From: Candidatus Aphodovivens avistercoris
GTDB lineage: Bacteria; Actinomycetota; Coriobacteriia; Coriobacteriales; Eggerthellaceae
Length of the DNA: 64,000 nt
Direction of reading: 5' to 3'
Assembly: GCA_018710945.1 (NCBI GenBank)
Contig: DVIW01000032.1
Span: 1-64,000, forward strand
Shown: one piece after another, positions 33,911 through 42,335 of the stretch
Numbering within the stretch: position 1 is the stretch's first letter
Layout of the letters: each line of letters starts with the position of its first letter
Notes under the pieces: model-generated
Databases searched by the model: none
Seen by the model: the letters and a program-made list of their open reading frames with translations, nothing else
Told to the model about the DNA's origin: nothing
Position numbers and translations under genes: made by a program

Positions 33911-35338
33911 CTATTCCGGTTTCACGGCGGCCAGCCGTACGATGAAGGTCGTTCCCTTCCCCACTTCGCTTTCCACCTCGATGGTGCCGTGATGGTACAG
34001 CACCGTGTGCTTCACGATGGCAAGGCCCAGCCCGGTGCCGCCTGTCTCCTTCGACCGGCTCTTGTCCACGCGGAAGAACCGCTCGAAGATCTTTTCGCGG
34101 TACTCCTCGGGGATGCCCGGACCCGTGTCGGACACCCGCACGACCACCGACTCGCCCGCCGCAGAACCCGCACCCGCAGCCTCGACGCTTATCGCCATGG
34201 ACACCTCGCCGCCGGGGTGGTTGTAGCGGATGCCGTTCTCCATGAGGTTGTACAGCATCTCTTCCACCATGGTCTCGTTGCCCATGACGAACGCCGGGCC
34301 GCCCGACACGCGCATTTTCACGCCCTGGTCGGCGGCGAAGCTTTCCAGGCGCGTCAGCACGCGGCGAGCCTGCGCGCCCACGTCCACCGGCTTGGAGTCG
34401 GCTTCGGTAAGCGAGGTCTCGTCCAGGCGCGAGAGCGCCAGCACGTCGTTGATGAGGCTGCGCATCGCCTGCGCTTCCTCGTAGATGAGCCCGGCGAACT
34501 TGCGGCGGTCGGCCGGATCCACCATGTCGTTCTTCATCAGCTCCGCGTAGCCCGAGATCACCTGCAGCGGCGTCTTCATCTCGTGGCTCACGTTGCTGGA
34601 GAAGTCGCGCCGCATGCTCTCGGCCTGGGCCAGCTCCACGTTCTGCTGCTTCAGCAGGCGCTGCTGCTCGTCGATGCGGAACAGCAGGGGATCCATCTCG
34701 GCGTAGATCTCGTTCTCCAGCGGACGCGAGAAGTCCAGCGCGTCGATGGGCTTCATGATGCGGCGCGTGAGCAGGCGCGACAGCGCAAACACCAGAACGC
34801 CCGCCACCAGCACGATGATGGCGGCCGGTCCTATCATGTTGCCGAGGAAGGCCATCAGCGACGAGCGCGATTCGGACAGACGCACCACCGCGCCGTCGGA
34901 AAGCGACACGGCGGCGTACACGGTGTCGGTGCGCAGCGTGTCGGAGTAGCGGATGGACAGCGCCTCGCCGTCTGCGCGCGCCTCGGCCACCTCCGGACGG
35001 TCCGCATGGTTTTCCATCGCAGCCTCGTCGGCGTCGGTGTCGTAGAGCACCTCGCCCTGCGGGTCGATGAGCGTGCAGCGGAAGTCGCCGCCCACCTGGT
35101 CGTCCAGCAAAGCGATGCCGTCCTCTGGCGTGGGCTGGGCCTCAAGCGCCAAGGCCAGCTCGCGCGTGTCGTCCAGCAGGTCGGCTTCCATGTCGTTGGC
35201 GTAGGTGAGGTAGAACAGGGCGGTCAGCACCACCGTTACCGCCACCAGGACGGCCAAAACGAACGCCAGCACGCTGGCGAATATGCGTCCCGACAGGCTT
35301 TTCGCCTGCCACAAAGGCCCCGAGAAGCGCGCGTTCAT
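33911..35338 (-). CDS. Two-component sensor histidine kinase (PhoR-like)
   Basis: The 475-residue kinase has two membrane helices (about 17-45 and 165-190) flanking an extracytoplasmic sensor, a HAMP-like segment, the H-box FSSNVSHEMKTPLQVISGY, N-box NLMENGIRYNHPGG, G1 DTGPGIPEE, F-box FERFFRVDKSRS and G2 GGTGLGLAIVKH. The signal is not deducible. It follows the response regulator by 21 bp, so the pair is one operon; TGG-type phosphate-operon relatives have the same look. Confidence 0.92.
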   Translation of the reverse strand: MNARFSGPLWQAKSLSGRIFASVLAFVLAVLVAVTVVLTALFYLTYANDMEADLLDDTRELALALEAQPTPEDGIALLDDQVGGDFRCTLIDPQGEVLYDTDADEAAMENHADRPEVAEARADGEALSIRYSDTLRTDTVYAAVSLSDGAVVRLSESRSSLMAFLGNMIGPAAIIVLVAGVLVFALSRLLTRRIMKPIDALDFSRPLENEIYAEMDPLLFRIDEQQRLLKQQNVELAQAESMRRDFSSNVSHEMKTPLQVISGYAELMKNDMVDPADRRKFAGLIYEEAQAMRSLINDVLALSRLDETSLTEADSKPVDVGAQARRVLTRLESFAADQGVKMRVSGGPAFVMGNETMVEEMLYNLMENGIRYNHPGGEVSMAISVEAAGAGSAAGESVVVRVSDTGPGIPEEYREKIFERFFRVDKSRSKETGGTGLGLAIVKHTVLYHHGTIEVESEVGKGTTFIVRLAAVKPE

Positions 35339-35359
35339 GCGACAGCCCGCCCCGCTTGG

Positions 35360-36052
35360 CTACGAGGGGCGCTTCAGGCAGTACCCCACGCCGCGCACGG
35401 TGCCGATGCAGCCATCGGCGCCCGGGCAGGCGGCGGCGAGCTTCTGCCGCAGGGTCTGGATGTGCACGTCCACGGTGCGCGTCTCGCCCACGTAGGTGAT
35501 GCCCCACACGTCTTCCAGCAGCTGGCTGCGGGTGAGCACGCGGCCGTTGTTGCGCATGAGGGTGCGCAGCAGGTCGAATTCCTTCAGCGTGAGCGACACC
35601 GGGTTGCCACCCGCCTCCACGGTGTGCGCGCCCGTCTTCAGCACGATGGGCCCGCAGGTCAGCTCGTCGTCGGCCAGCACGGCGGGCGCGGCGGCACGGC
35701 GCAGAAGCGCGTTCACGCGCGAGACCAGCTCCATCATGCCGAAGGGCTTCGCCAGGTAGTCATCGGCGCCGGCGTCCAGGCCGCTCACCTTGTCGAACTC
35801 GGTTCCCTTGGCGGTGAGCATCATCACCGGCAGGTGCTTGGTGGACGCGTCCTCGCGCAGGATGTGCAGCACCTCCATGCCGTCCATCTCCGGCAGCATG
35901 ATGTCCAGCAGGATGAGCTCGGGCAGGCGGTGCTTGCACGCCTCGAAGAACTCCCCGGGGGCGGCGAACCCCTCGGCCTCGAACCCTGCCTGACGCAGCG
36001 CGTAGATGGTCAGGTCGCGAATGTTCGTTTCGTCTTCAACGTAGTAGATCAT
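35360..36052 (-). CDS. Response regulator, OmpR/PhoB family
   Basis: The 230-residue protein has a receiver (MIYYVEDETNIRDL, phospho-acceptor in ILLDIMLPEMDG, MLTAKG, DYLAKPFGMMELVSRV) and a winged-helix output domain (LTLKEFDLLRTLMRNNGRVLTR, TVDVHIQTLRQKL, GVGYCL). The ATG at 36052 is the family start; no Shine-Dalgarno is visible. Upstream are two TTTGAC units 22 bp apart, a possible binding site for itself. Confidence 0.92.
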   Translation of the reverse strand: MIYYVEDETNIRDLTIYALRQAGFEAEGFAAPGEFFEACKHRLPELILLDIMLPEMDGMEVLHILREDASTKHLPVMMLTAKGTEFDKVSGLDAGADDYLAKPFGMMELVSRVNALLRRAAAPAVLADDELTCGPIVLKTGAHTVEAGGNPVSLTLKEFDLLRTLMRNNGRVLTRSQLLEDVWGITYVGETRTVDVHIQTLRQKLAAACPGADGCIGTVRGVGYCLKRPS

Positions 36053-36138
36053 GGCGTCAGTCGCAATCCAATCCGTGGCGCGGAGCGTGCCGCGCGTTCC
36101 TTCCCCACGCATCTTCGCACCGCGCGCAGGGCACCAAC

Positions 36139-36185
36139 TTTATAGTGCGGCTTCTCCGTCAAAACCGCATCAGGTTTCGGTCAAA
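36139..36185 (-). promoter_or_regulatory. Direct TTTGAC repeats plus -10 before the two-component operon
   Basis: On the minus strand TTTGAC occurs at 36180-36185 and 36158-36163, exactly 22 bp (two turns) apart, followed 12-18 bp later by TATAAA (36139-36144). PhoB/PhoP boxes are direct repeats of this kind just upstream of a -10; autoregulation is inferred. Confidence 0.35.
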
Positions 36186-36246
36186 TGCGGGTAAAGCCGC
36201 GCAGCGCGGATGATGAGCAGGCGGCCTGCCTGCCCTCGGCCGCCGC

Positions 36247-37074
36247 TCACGCGCTGCGGCCGTCGCGCGTGAGCGGGGCGATGGCGCGTACCACAGCGTC
36301 CTTGGCCGCCGTCGGATCGACGCCCTCCGCCATCCACACCACCACGCTGCCGGTGAACCCGAACGCCGTCACGTCGGAGAACGTCACCGACGGCTCCACG
36401 TCCACCGCGCCCACGCCGTGCGCGGCAGCCGAGGCCGCCTGAGCGATGCGCTCGGACGCCTGGGTCAGCTCGTCGCCTTCCGCCACCACCGAGATGGGCA
36501 CCACCACCTTGCGCGGCGGGGGAAGCTGGATGAGCGACGAGGTGTTCAGCACCGAGTTCGGCACGACGATCTTCTCGCCCGTGGAGGTGACCAGGGTGGT
36601 ATGGCGCCACGTCACGTCGCGCACGATGCCGCGCTGCCCGCCCACGTCCACGTTGTCGCCCGGCTCGATGATGCCCATGATGCTCAGTTGCAGCCCGCTG
36701 ATGAGGTTCGCCAGCGTGTCCTGGAAGCCCAGCGAGATGGCGATGCCGCCGATGCCCAGCGCCGCCACCGCCGCAGTGACGTCCACGCCGAAGCAGCTCG
36801 ACAGGACCACGCTCACGCCGATGGCCCACACCACCACGCGCACGATGTTCACGAAGATGGACGAGGACGGCAGCGGCACCGAATCGTGGCTGAGCACGCG
36901 GCGGATGAGCTTCGCCGCCACGCGCGAAACGACCGCCGTCACCGCCAGCGCGACGACGGCCACGATGGCGGTGCTGAGCCAATCCACCTGCACGAAGCCG
37001 CTCACGAAGGCCAGCAGGTTCTCCGCCGGTTCCTCCAGTATGGTCGCCTCGGCGGTTTCCGTTGCGCCGTCCAT
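36247..37074 (-). CDS. Small-conductance mechanosensitive channel, MscS family
   Basis: The 275-residue protein has the MscS order: helices at about 30-50 and 68-90, the pore helix VDVTAAVAALGIGGIAISLGFQDTLANLISG, a beta domain with GDNVDVGGQRGIVRDV and VVPNSVL, and a C-terminal alpha-beta domain (VEPSVTFSDVT). It opens under membrane tension to release osmolytes. GGGAGGG precedes the ATG at 37074. Confidence 0.92.
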   Translation of the reverse strand: MDGATETAEATILEEPAENLLAFVSGFVQVDWLSTAIVAVVALAVTAVVSRVAAKLIRRVLSHDSVPLPSSSIFVNIVRVVVWAIGVSVVLSSCFGVDVTAAVAALGIGGIAISLGFQDTLANLISGLQLSIMGIIEPGDNVDVGGQRGIVRDVTWRHTTLVTSTGEKIVVPNSVLNTSSLIQLPPPRKVVVPISVVAEGDELTQASERIAQAASAAAHGVGAVDVEPSVTFSDVTAFGFTGSVVVWMAEGVDPTAAKDAVVRAIAPLTRDGRSA

Positions 37075-37126
37075 GGGGCGCCCTCCCTTCCCCGCGCCGC
37101 CTTGCTGAAGCGGCAAGCGGACGAGC

Positions 37127-37405
37127 CTATTCCACCGTGCCGTACACCTGGCCCCACGCGTGCCCGCCGATGGCGGAGTTCAGCTGGTCGCACAGGCGCT
37201 GGCGCGTGTAGGAGCCCGGCGGCAGCAGCCGCACCACCTCCATCAGCTCCTCGCCAGGGTCGGCCGCCTCCGCGGCCAGGATGACGTCGAGGCGCCGCAC
37301 CGCGTAGTCTTTCGAGTCGGCGCTGGCGTACAGCGCGTCCACGATGTTCTGCAGCGTGCCGTAGCGCGGGCTGCGCCGGGTGTTCGCGCCCTCTTGCGTC
37401 GCCAC
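37127..37405 (-). CDS. Small conserved-looking protein following the methyltransferase-like gene
   Basis: A 92-residue soluble protein (MATQEGANTRRSPRYGTLQN..., ending AWGQVYGTVE) that I do not recognise. Its GTG start at 37405 is 3 nt after the stop of the upstream gene, with GAGGAG 9 nt before it, so it is probably co-translated. It is mostly helical by composition, with no signal peptide or metal motif. Confidence 0.6.
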   Translation of the reverse strand: MATQEGANTRRSPRYGTLQNIVDALYASADSKDYAVRRLDVILAAEAADPGEELMEVVRLLPPGSYTRQRLCDQLNSAIGGHAWGQVYGTVE

Positions 37406-37408
37406 GGC

Positions 37409-38314
37409 CTAGCGCTCCTCGGCCGCAGGCGCCACCACGTCGAAGCCCGCAGTGGCCGCCGCCAGCGCGCCGGTGTAGGCCGGGGTGGCGTCGCCGGTGG
37501 CGCGCAGGAACTGGACGCCCGCCGCGCGCAGGCGCGTGGCGGCCTCCACCATCGTGTCGGCGCAGTAGTAGGGGTTCTCGTCGGTGGCCACGCCCTGCTT
37601 CGGGTCGCGATGGCCCACATGCAGTTGCGCCAGCAGGGGCGCGTCGGTTGCCGCGGCGGCGCGACGGGCCAGGCGCTCGGCCGCCGCAAGCGGGGCGGCG
37701 GTTTCGAAGCCGGCCACCGAGGCGCCGAACTCCGCCATCACAGCCAGGGCGTCCTCCAGCTGCGCGCGGCCGCCGGACAGCAGCCCTTCGGCGTCCACCG
37801 TCACCGAGGCGAACACGGGCGCGTCGGTGACCTGGCGCACGCCCATCAGCGCGCACTTCAGGTCGTCGGCACGGACGAAGCCGTTCAGGAACAGGGCGTC
37901 GAGCTCTTGGCCGTCGAACGCGTGCGCGGCGCGGGCGTACTGCGCGCGGTTCTCGTTGAGCGAGGCCTTGCTCGACCCGTCCAGCGGAAGCCCGCAGGGC
38001 CCCACTTCCGCCAGCAGATGCTGGGGACGCAGCGGGCGGATGGCCCGCAATGCCGCGATGGCCAGCTCGGACCCACGGTCCATAAGGCCCTGGTGCGCCA
38101 GGCGCGCCGGGGCGACGCCTTCCGTCGCGGCGACGAGGCACTGCGCGCCCGCCACCTTCTCCATGCGCAGGGCGTCGCGCACCGCCTCGGGCTCCACCAG
38201 GATAAGGTAGCCCAGGTCGTTTTCGACGTTCATTCCCTGCCGCGTCAGCTGGGCGCCCAGCGGCGCCGAGAGCACGAGCATATCTCTGTGGAACCGCATC
38301 GCTATGTCGGGCAT
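37409..38314 (-). CDS. Homocysteine S-methyltransferase-like protein lacking the zinc cysteines
   Basis: The 301-residue protein follows the Pfam S-methyl_trans barrel (LSAPLGAQLTRQG at the start, LLAEVGPCGLPL, AQLEDALAVMAEFG, a final VVAPAAEER). The three zinc ligands that define active enzymes are replaced: the NCS position reads GFETAAP and the GGCCGT position reads RATGDATP. It may bind homocysteine-like or other small molecules without methyl transfer, or be a corrinoid-linked variant. AAGGAGG with good spacing precedes the ATG, so the gene is expressed. Confidence 0.7.
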   Translation of the reverse strand: MPDIAMRFHRDMLVLSAPLGAQLTRQGMNVENDLGYLILVEPEAVRDALRMEKVAGAQCLVAATEGVAPARLAHQGLMDRGSELAIAALRAIRPLRPQHLLAEVGPCGLPLDGSSKASLNENRAQYARAAHAFDGQELDALFLNGFVRADDLKCALMGVRQVTDAPVFASVTVDAEGLLSGGRAQLEDALAVMAEFGASVAGFETAAPLAAAERLARRAAAATDAPLLAQLHVGHRDPKQGVATDENPYYCADTMVEAATRLRAAGVQFLRATGDATPAYTGALAAATAGFDVVAPAAEER

Positions 38315-38451
38315 GCGGAGCCTCCTTACGTTTTCGCTTCGCCAGCCGCGCAGGCGCGCGGCCGCTTCTTGCTTCACGGGGCCAGGTCCGACGCGTGCCG
38401 GATGCACGGGCGCGCGGGCGTGTGAGCCCGCGAGCGCGGCCCCTCCCGGCT

Positions 38452-38457
38452 ATCATA
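38452..38457 (-). promoter_or_regulatory. Possible -10 for the methyltransferase-like gene
   Basis: TATGAT on the minus strand, about 138 bp before the ATG at 38314, in an otherwise gene-free region. No -35. Confidence 0.3.
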
Positions 38458-38689
38458 CGGGAAGCGCGGCCCGCCCGCCACCCGCGAGGCACCACCAGCT
38501 GCGCAGGAGAACGGGGGTGCGGAGGGAGCACACCGATCTGCCCGGCGCGGACGCCTCAGTCCGAACAGCCCCTCAGGGGCAACCGGGCGCAACGGACGGG
38601 CGAACGGCAAGCGCAACGGAAGCGCATGCGCTTCGCCGACCTCCTTGCGCCGATGGCGGGGCAAGGAGGTCGAGGCGGAAAGGGCGGCC

Positions 38690-38695
38690 TATAAT
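38690..38695 (+). promoter_or_regulatory. -10 box of tandem sRNA candidate 1
   Basis: Perfect TATAAT; a start at about 38702 places the first hairpin at the 5' end of the RNA. Confidence 0.5.
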
Positions 38696-38701
38696 CGGAA
38701 T

Positions 38702-38828
38702 CGGCAAACGGAAGGCTCCCCTCCTTTCGAATGCCCTGCCATCACGCAGGAAGCGGTGCTTCAGCATCGCCTCACCCCTCCTTGTTGCCCGGCGCGAGCT
38801 CCCCTCTCCCGCCGGGCGTTCCTTTTCC
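38702..38828 (+). ncRNA. C-rich small RNA candidate 1 (tandem pair)
   Basis: About 127 nt with four hairpins: CGGAAGG/CCTTTCG (38709-38729) with loop CTCCCCT; CCTGC/GCAGG; GCGGTGC/GCATCGC with loop TTCA; a linker with CACCCCTCC; and a terminator GCCCGGCG/CGCCGGGC (38787-38817) whose loop again contains CTCCCCTC, followed by TTCCTTTTCC. Three CCCCTC(C) blocks sit in loops or linker, complementary to GGAGG ribosome binding sites. No protein frame is conserved with the second copy. Confidence 0.6.
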
Positions 38829-39024
38829 TAGCGCCGGCGCGCACACCTCCACCCGCCGCACGCACGAGAACAGACGCGTCGGCTGCCGCCTGCGCTCCGC
38901 TTTCGGCCCCGCCAACCCCTTCCGTCACGCGCCCGACAGCTTCCCTTTACCTATTTGTTACTTTCGAAGGGCCAGATTCACAAAACGTGCACGGCCAGCA
39001 CATACGGTCTTCAATGGCGTTCGT

Positions 39025-39030
39025 TATACT
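39025..39030 (+). promoter_or_regulatory. -10 box of tandem sRNA candidate 2
   Basis: TATACT; start predicted at about 39037, the first base of the 5' hairpin. Confidence 0.5.
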
Positions 39031-39036
39031 GTGAGC

Positions 39037-39167
39037 CAGCAAGCGAGAGGTTCCCCTCCTCCCCTTGCTTCTGCTTATCCCTTAAAGCAGAGCGATGCAG
39101 AGCATCGCATTATCCCCTCCTTAGGGCCCGGCGGGAGTTCCCCTCTCCCCCGGGCCGCTTCTTTTTC
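39037..39167 (+). ncRNA. C-rich small RNA candidate 2 (tandem pair)
   Basis: About 131 nt, same architecture as the copy 335 bp upstream: AGCAAG/CTTGCT hairpin (39038 on) with loop TTCCCCTCC; CTGCTT/AAGCAG with loop TCCC; GCGATGC/GCATCGC; a linker with ATCCCCTCC; and a terminator GGCCCGG/CCGGGCC (39125-39156) with TTCCCCTC in its loop and a run of T. The stems differ in sequence between copies while pairing is kept, as expected for a functional RNA. Confidence 0.62.
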
Positions 39168-39397
39168 CGGACGCGCGAACGTTCGAAGCCCAAGCCGCCA
39201 CGCATCGCTTGCCCCGACACCACGACCAGCGCCGCAGCCGGCCCTGGCCCGGGCAACGCCGCAACCGGCCAGCCCCCAACCCAAGCAACGCCACGGCCGA
39301 AAACCCCCGCCGGGCCGACAGCCCAGCCGAAGCGCTTCCGCGGCCGCGCGCTTGCCCGTATGGTAGGAGGCGAAACAGCAGCAAAGGAGGAAGCCCC

Positions 39398-40066
39398 ATG
39401 AACATCGCGGTGCTGGAAGGCCACGTGTGCAACCCCGGCGACCTGACATGGAGCGCGCTCGACCGCTTCGGGAACGTGACGGTGCACGAGCGCACGCCGC
39501 GCGCGGAGCTGCGCGAGCGCCTGGCCGATGCCGACATCGCCATCGCCAACAAGGTGGTGTGGGACGAAGAGGCTCTCTCGTGGGCGCCGCGCCTGAAGCT
39601 GATCGCGCTGGCCTCCACCGGCTACAACGTGGTGGACCTGAACGCCGCCCGCGCGCACGGCGTGACGGTGTGCAACGTGCCGGCCTATTCCACGCCCGAT
39701 GTGGCCCAAATGACGTTCGCCCTGATGCTGGGGCTGTGCCTGCACGTGGAGGACCACACGCGCATGGTGATGGACGGCGACTGGGTGCGCGCAAACGACT
39801 TCTGCTTCTGGAACGGGTCGCTGGTGGACGAAGCCGCCGTGGCGGACGCCCTGCGCACGGGGAAGCTCGCGGGCTTCGACGCCGACGTGGTGTCGCGCGA
39901 GCCCATGCGCGCCGACAACCCGCTGCTTTCCGTGCGCGACCGCAACGTGCTGATAACGCCCCACATCGCCTGGGCCACCCGCGAGGCGCGCGCCCGCCTG
40001 CTGGACGAGATCGCGAAGAACATCGGGGCGTTCCTTGCCGGAACGCCCCGCAACGTGGCGAGCTGA
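39398..40066 (+). pseudogene. D-2-hydroxyacid dehydrogenase with internal in-frame deletion of the NAD domain
   Basis: The 222-residue frame has the N-terminal catalytic half (NIAVLEGHVCNPGDLTW, ALASTGYNVVDLNAA, VCNVPAYSTPDVAQMT) up to FCFWNGS, then jumps to LVDEAAVADALRTGKLAG and the C-terminal part with SREP (catalytic Glu) and TPHIAW (catalytic His). The Rossmann domain of about 95-100 residues, with GxGxxG and the catalytic Arg, is missing. Intact relatives are about 315-320 residues. AAAGGAGG precedes the ATG, so expression is possible but NAD-dependent activity is not. Confidence 0.85.
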
Positions 40067-40085
40067 GGCGCTCCGGCGGAAGCGC

Positions 40086-40898
40086 TTACGCCTGCTTGCG
40101 GCGGAACAGGATGTTGTTCGTCTCCAGCCAGCTTTCCACCGTGCCGGTGTCGAAGCCGTCGGCGGGGTCGATGACCAGCGCGTACATTTCCTCTTCCTTC
40201 AGCACGGCGTCCAGCGCGTCGGTCAGCTGGATCTCGCCGCCCACGCCGGGCTGCACGTCGGCCAGAAGCTCCATGACGCGCGACGAGAGCAGGTAGCGAC
40301 CGAACACGGCCAGGTTGCTGGGCGCGTCCTCGAGCGCCGGCTTCTCCACCAGCGAATCAACCTTCCACACGTCGTCGGAGACGGCCGCGCCGGCGATGAT
40401 GCCGAAACGGCTCACCTGGTCGTCGGGCACCGGCATGACGGCGATGACGCTGGCGCCGCCGTGCGCGTCGGAGACCTCCTGCATGCGCGGCAGCATCTTG
40501 TTGTCGGGCACCAGCACGTCGCCCAGCAGCACGTAGAACGGCTCGGAGCCCGTCTTCTCGTGCGCGCAGCGGATGGCGTGCCCCAGGCCCAGCGGCTCGT
40601 CTTGGTACACGTAGCTCACGTTGTAGTTGCCCACCTGCTCCACCACGTCGGCGTACTTGTCTTTGCCGCGGGCGCGCAGCGTGGCCACCAGCTCGGGGTT
40701 GGGGCTGAAGTGCTCTTCGATGGATTTCTTCTCGCGGCTGTTGATGATGACCACCTCGTCGGCGGCGGAGGCAAGGCCCTCCTCCACGACGTACTGGATG
40801 GCCGGGCGGTCCACGACGAGCAGCATCTCCTTGGGCTGCGCCTTCGTCGCCGGCAGGAACCGCGTGCCCAGGCCCGCGGCGGGAATGAGTGCCTTCAT
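40086..40898 (-). CDS. galU: UTP--glucose-1-phosphate uridylyltransferase
   Basis: The 270-residue nucleotidyltransferase makes UDP-glucose for envelope glycans. Seen are KALIPAAGLGTRFLPATKAQPKEM, EPLGLGHAIRCA, VLLGDVLVP, FGIIAG, VEKP and GEIQLTDAL. It matches typical length. The ATG has AGGAGG 9 nt upstream. Convergent with the dehydrogenase remnant; an extended -10 lies 76 bp upstream. Confidence 0.95.
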   Translation of the reverse strand: MKALIPAAGLGTRFLPATKAQPKEMLLVVDRPAIQYVVEEGLASAADEVVIINSREKKSIEEHFSPNPELVATLRARGKDKYADVVEQVGNYNVSYVYQDEPLGLGHAIRCAHEKTGSEPFYVLLGDVLVPDNKMLPRMQEVSDAHGGASVIAVMPVPDDQVSRFGIIAGAAVSDDVWKVDSLVEKPALEDAPSNLAVFGRYLLSSRVMELLADVQPGVGGEIQLTDALDAVLKEEEMYALVIDPADGFDTGTVESWLETNNILFRRKQA

Positions 40899-40974
40899 AG
40901 GGAATGACCTCCTGTTTCGATGTCTGACGCGCAACGGGCGCGGGCAGCGGGCCCCTCCGGCAGCGCGCCTCCGC

Positions 40975-40983
40975 ATTGTAGCA
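40975..40983 (-). promoter_or_regulatory. Extended -10 promoter for galU
   Basis: TGCTACAAT on the minus strand, leader about 70 nt, no -35 match. Confidence 0.45.
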
Positions 40984-41124
40984 TGCGCCGCGAAGAGCCC
41001 CGGACGCCCCGGGCATTCTCCAACGGAACAGCGCCTCGCGCCCCTGCCCGGCGGCGAAGGAGTATGATGAAGCCGATCACCCGGCGCCGAAGCGCGACGC
41101 CCCGAAACGAAAGGCGGCCTGCCC

Positions 41125-42255
41125 ATGACCGACGGCAAAACCGTGAAGATAACCCTGCTCACCGGCTACCTGGGCGCCGGCAAGACCACGCTTTTGAACC
41201 ACATCCTCGCAAACGGCGACGGCGTGCGCGCCGCCGTCATCGTCAACGACATCGGCGAGGTGAACGTGGACGCCGCGCTGGTGCGCGACGGCGGCCTGAC
41301 GCAGGCCGACGACATCATCCCGCTGACCAACGGCTGCATCTGCTGCACGCTGTCCGACGACCTGGCGAACCAGCTGCAGGCCATCGCGGCGTCGGGCGAC
41401 TTCGACTGCATCCTCATCGAGGCATCGGGCATCTGCGAGCCCATCCCCATCGCCTACACCATCAGCGGATTCTGCGATCAGACCGGCAACGGCCCTGCGC
41501 CGCTGGCGCTGGACAACATCATCGCGGTGGTGGACTGCGCGCGCCTGCTGGACGAATTCGATGCCGGCCGCGCCCTGGCGGCGGGCGACGTGGACGAAGA
41601 CGACGTGGAAAGCCTGCTGATCCAGCAGATCGAGTTCTGCACCACGCTCGTGCTGAACAAGACGGACCAGGTGACGCCCGAGCAGCTGGCCGAGATCAAG
41701 GCCATCGTGCGCAGCCTGCAGAAGGACGCGCGCATCATCGAGGCGGTGCGCGGCGAGGTGCCGCTGGGCGAGCTGCTGGACACCGGCCGATTCGACTTCA
41801 ACGACGCGTACAACTCCGCCGCTTGGATAGCGGCGATGGAGCATCCTGAAGAGCACGAGGAGCCCGAGGTGCTGGAGTACGGCTTCTCCACCTTCGTCTA
41901 CGAACGGCGCCAGCCCTTCGACCTGGAGAAGCTCGGCGCGTTCGCCGAGAGCTGGCCGCGGGAGATCGTGCGGGCGAAGGGCATCGTCTGGGCGGTGCAG
42001 GACCTCGACGAGCGCCTGCTGTTCGAACAGGCCGGGCGCCAGATTTCCGTGACGGGCACCGGCCCGTTCGCGGCCGCGATGCCCGAAGAAGAGCGCGCCG
42101 CCGAGCTGGCCGCCGATCCGTCGCTTGAGGCGTTCTGGGATCCCGAGCTGGGCGACCGCGGGACGCGCCTGTGCGTCATCGGGAGACACCTGGATCGCGC
42201 CGCGATGGAAGCCGCCCTCGACGCCTGCCTGGCGCAAGACGAGCCGCGAAGCTGA
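41125..42255 (+). CDS. CobW/COG0523-family GTPase (metallochaperone)
   Basis: A 376-residue G3E GTPase: Walker A GYLGAGKTT, NDIGEVNVD, the metal-binding GCICC (CxCC), SGICEP, NKTD specificity motif, and a CobW C-terminal domain from about residue 250. Family members deliver zinc, cobalt or other metals under GTP control. An acidic EHPEEHEEPE stretch could help bind metal. The partner enzyme is unknown. TATGAT at 41063 may be its -10. Confidence 0.92.
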   Translation: MTDGKTVKITLLTGYLGAGKTTLLNHILANGDGVRAAVIVNDIGEVNVDAALVRDGGLTQADDIIPLTNGCICCTLSDDLANQLQAIAASGDFDCILIEASGICEPIPIAYTISGFCDQTGNGPAPLALDNIIAVVDCARLLDEFDAGRALAAGDVDEDDVESLLIQQIEFCTTLVLNKTDQVTPEQLAEIKAIVRSLQKDARIIEAVRGEVPLGELLDTGRFDFNDAYNSAAWIAAMEHPEEHEEPEVLEYGFSTFVYERRQPFDLEKLGAFAESWPREIVRAKGIVWAVQDLDERLLFEQAGRQISVTGTGPFAAAMPEEERAAELAADPSLEAFWDPELGDRGTRLCVIGRHLDRAAMEAALDACLAQDEPRS

Positions 42256-42335
42256 AACCGCGCGCCCTTGGGCGGCGCGCATGCCACCACGCCACCATCG
42301 ACGCGCTTGCGGCCGATGCACGGAAAGGAAACGCC

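Larger units (their letters stand above)
38315..38701. other. Gene-free region before the tandem sRNA candidates
   Basis: About 390 bp without a supportable gene. It contains the -10 listed for the minus-strand gene, GC-rich sequence, and an 11-bp perfect inverted repeat GACCTCCTTGC (38638-38648 / 38661-38671) just before the first sRNA promoter; its right arm holds GGAGG. Confidence 0.5.

Noticed and set aside
38702-39167. Known 6C RNA
   Set aside because: 6C RNA has two hairpins with at least six C in each loop; these candidates have four hairpins and runs of four C with U.
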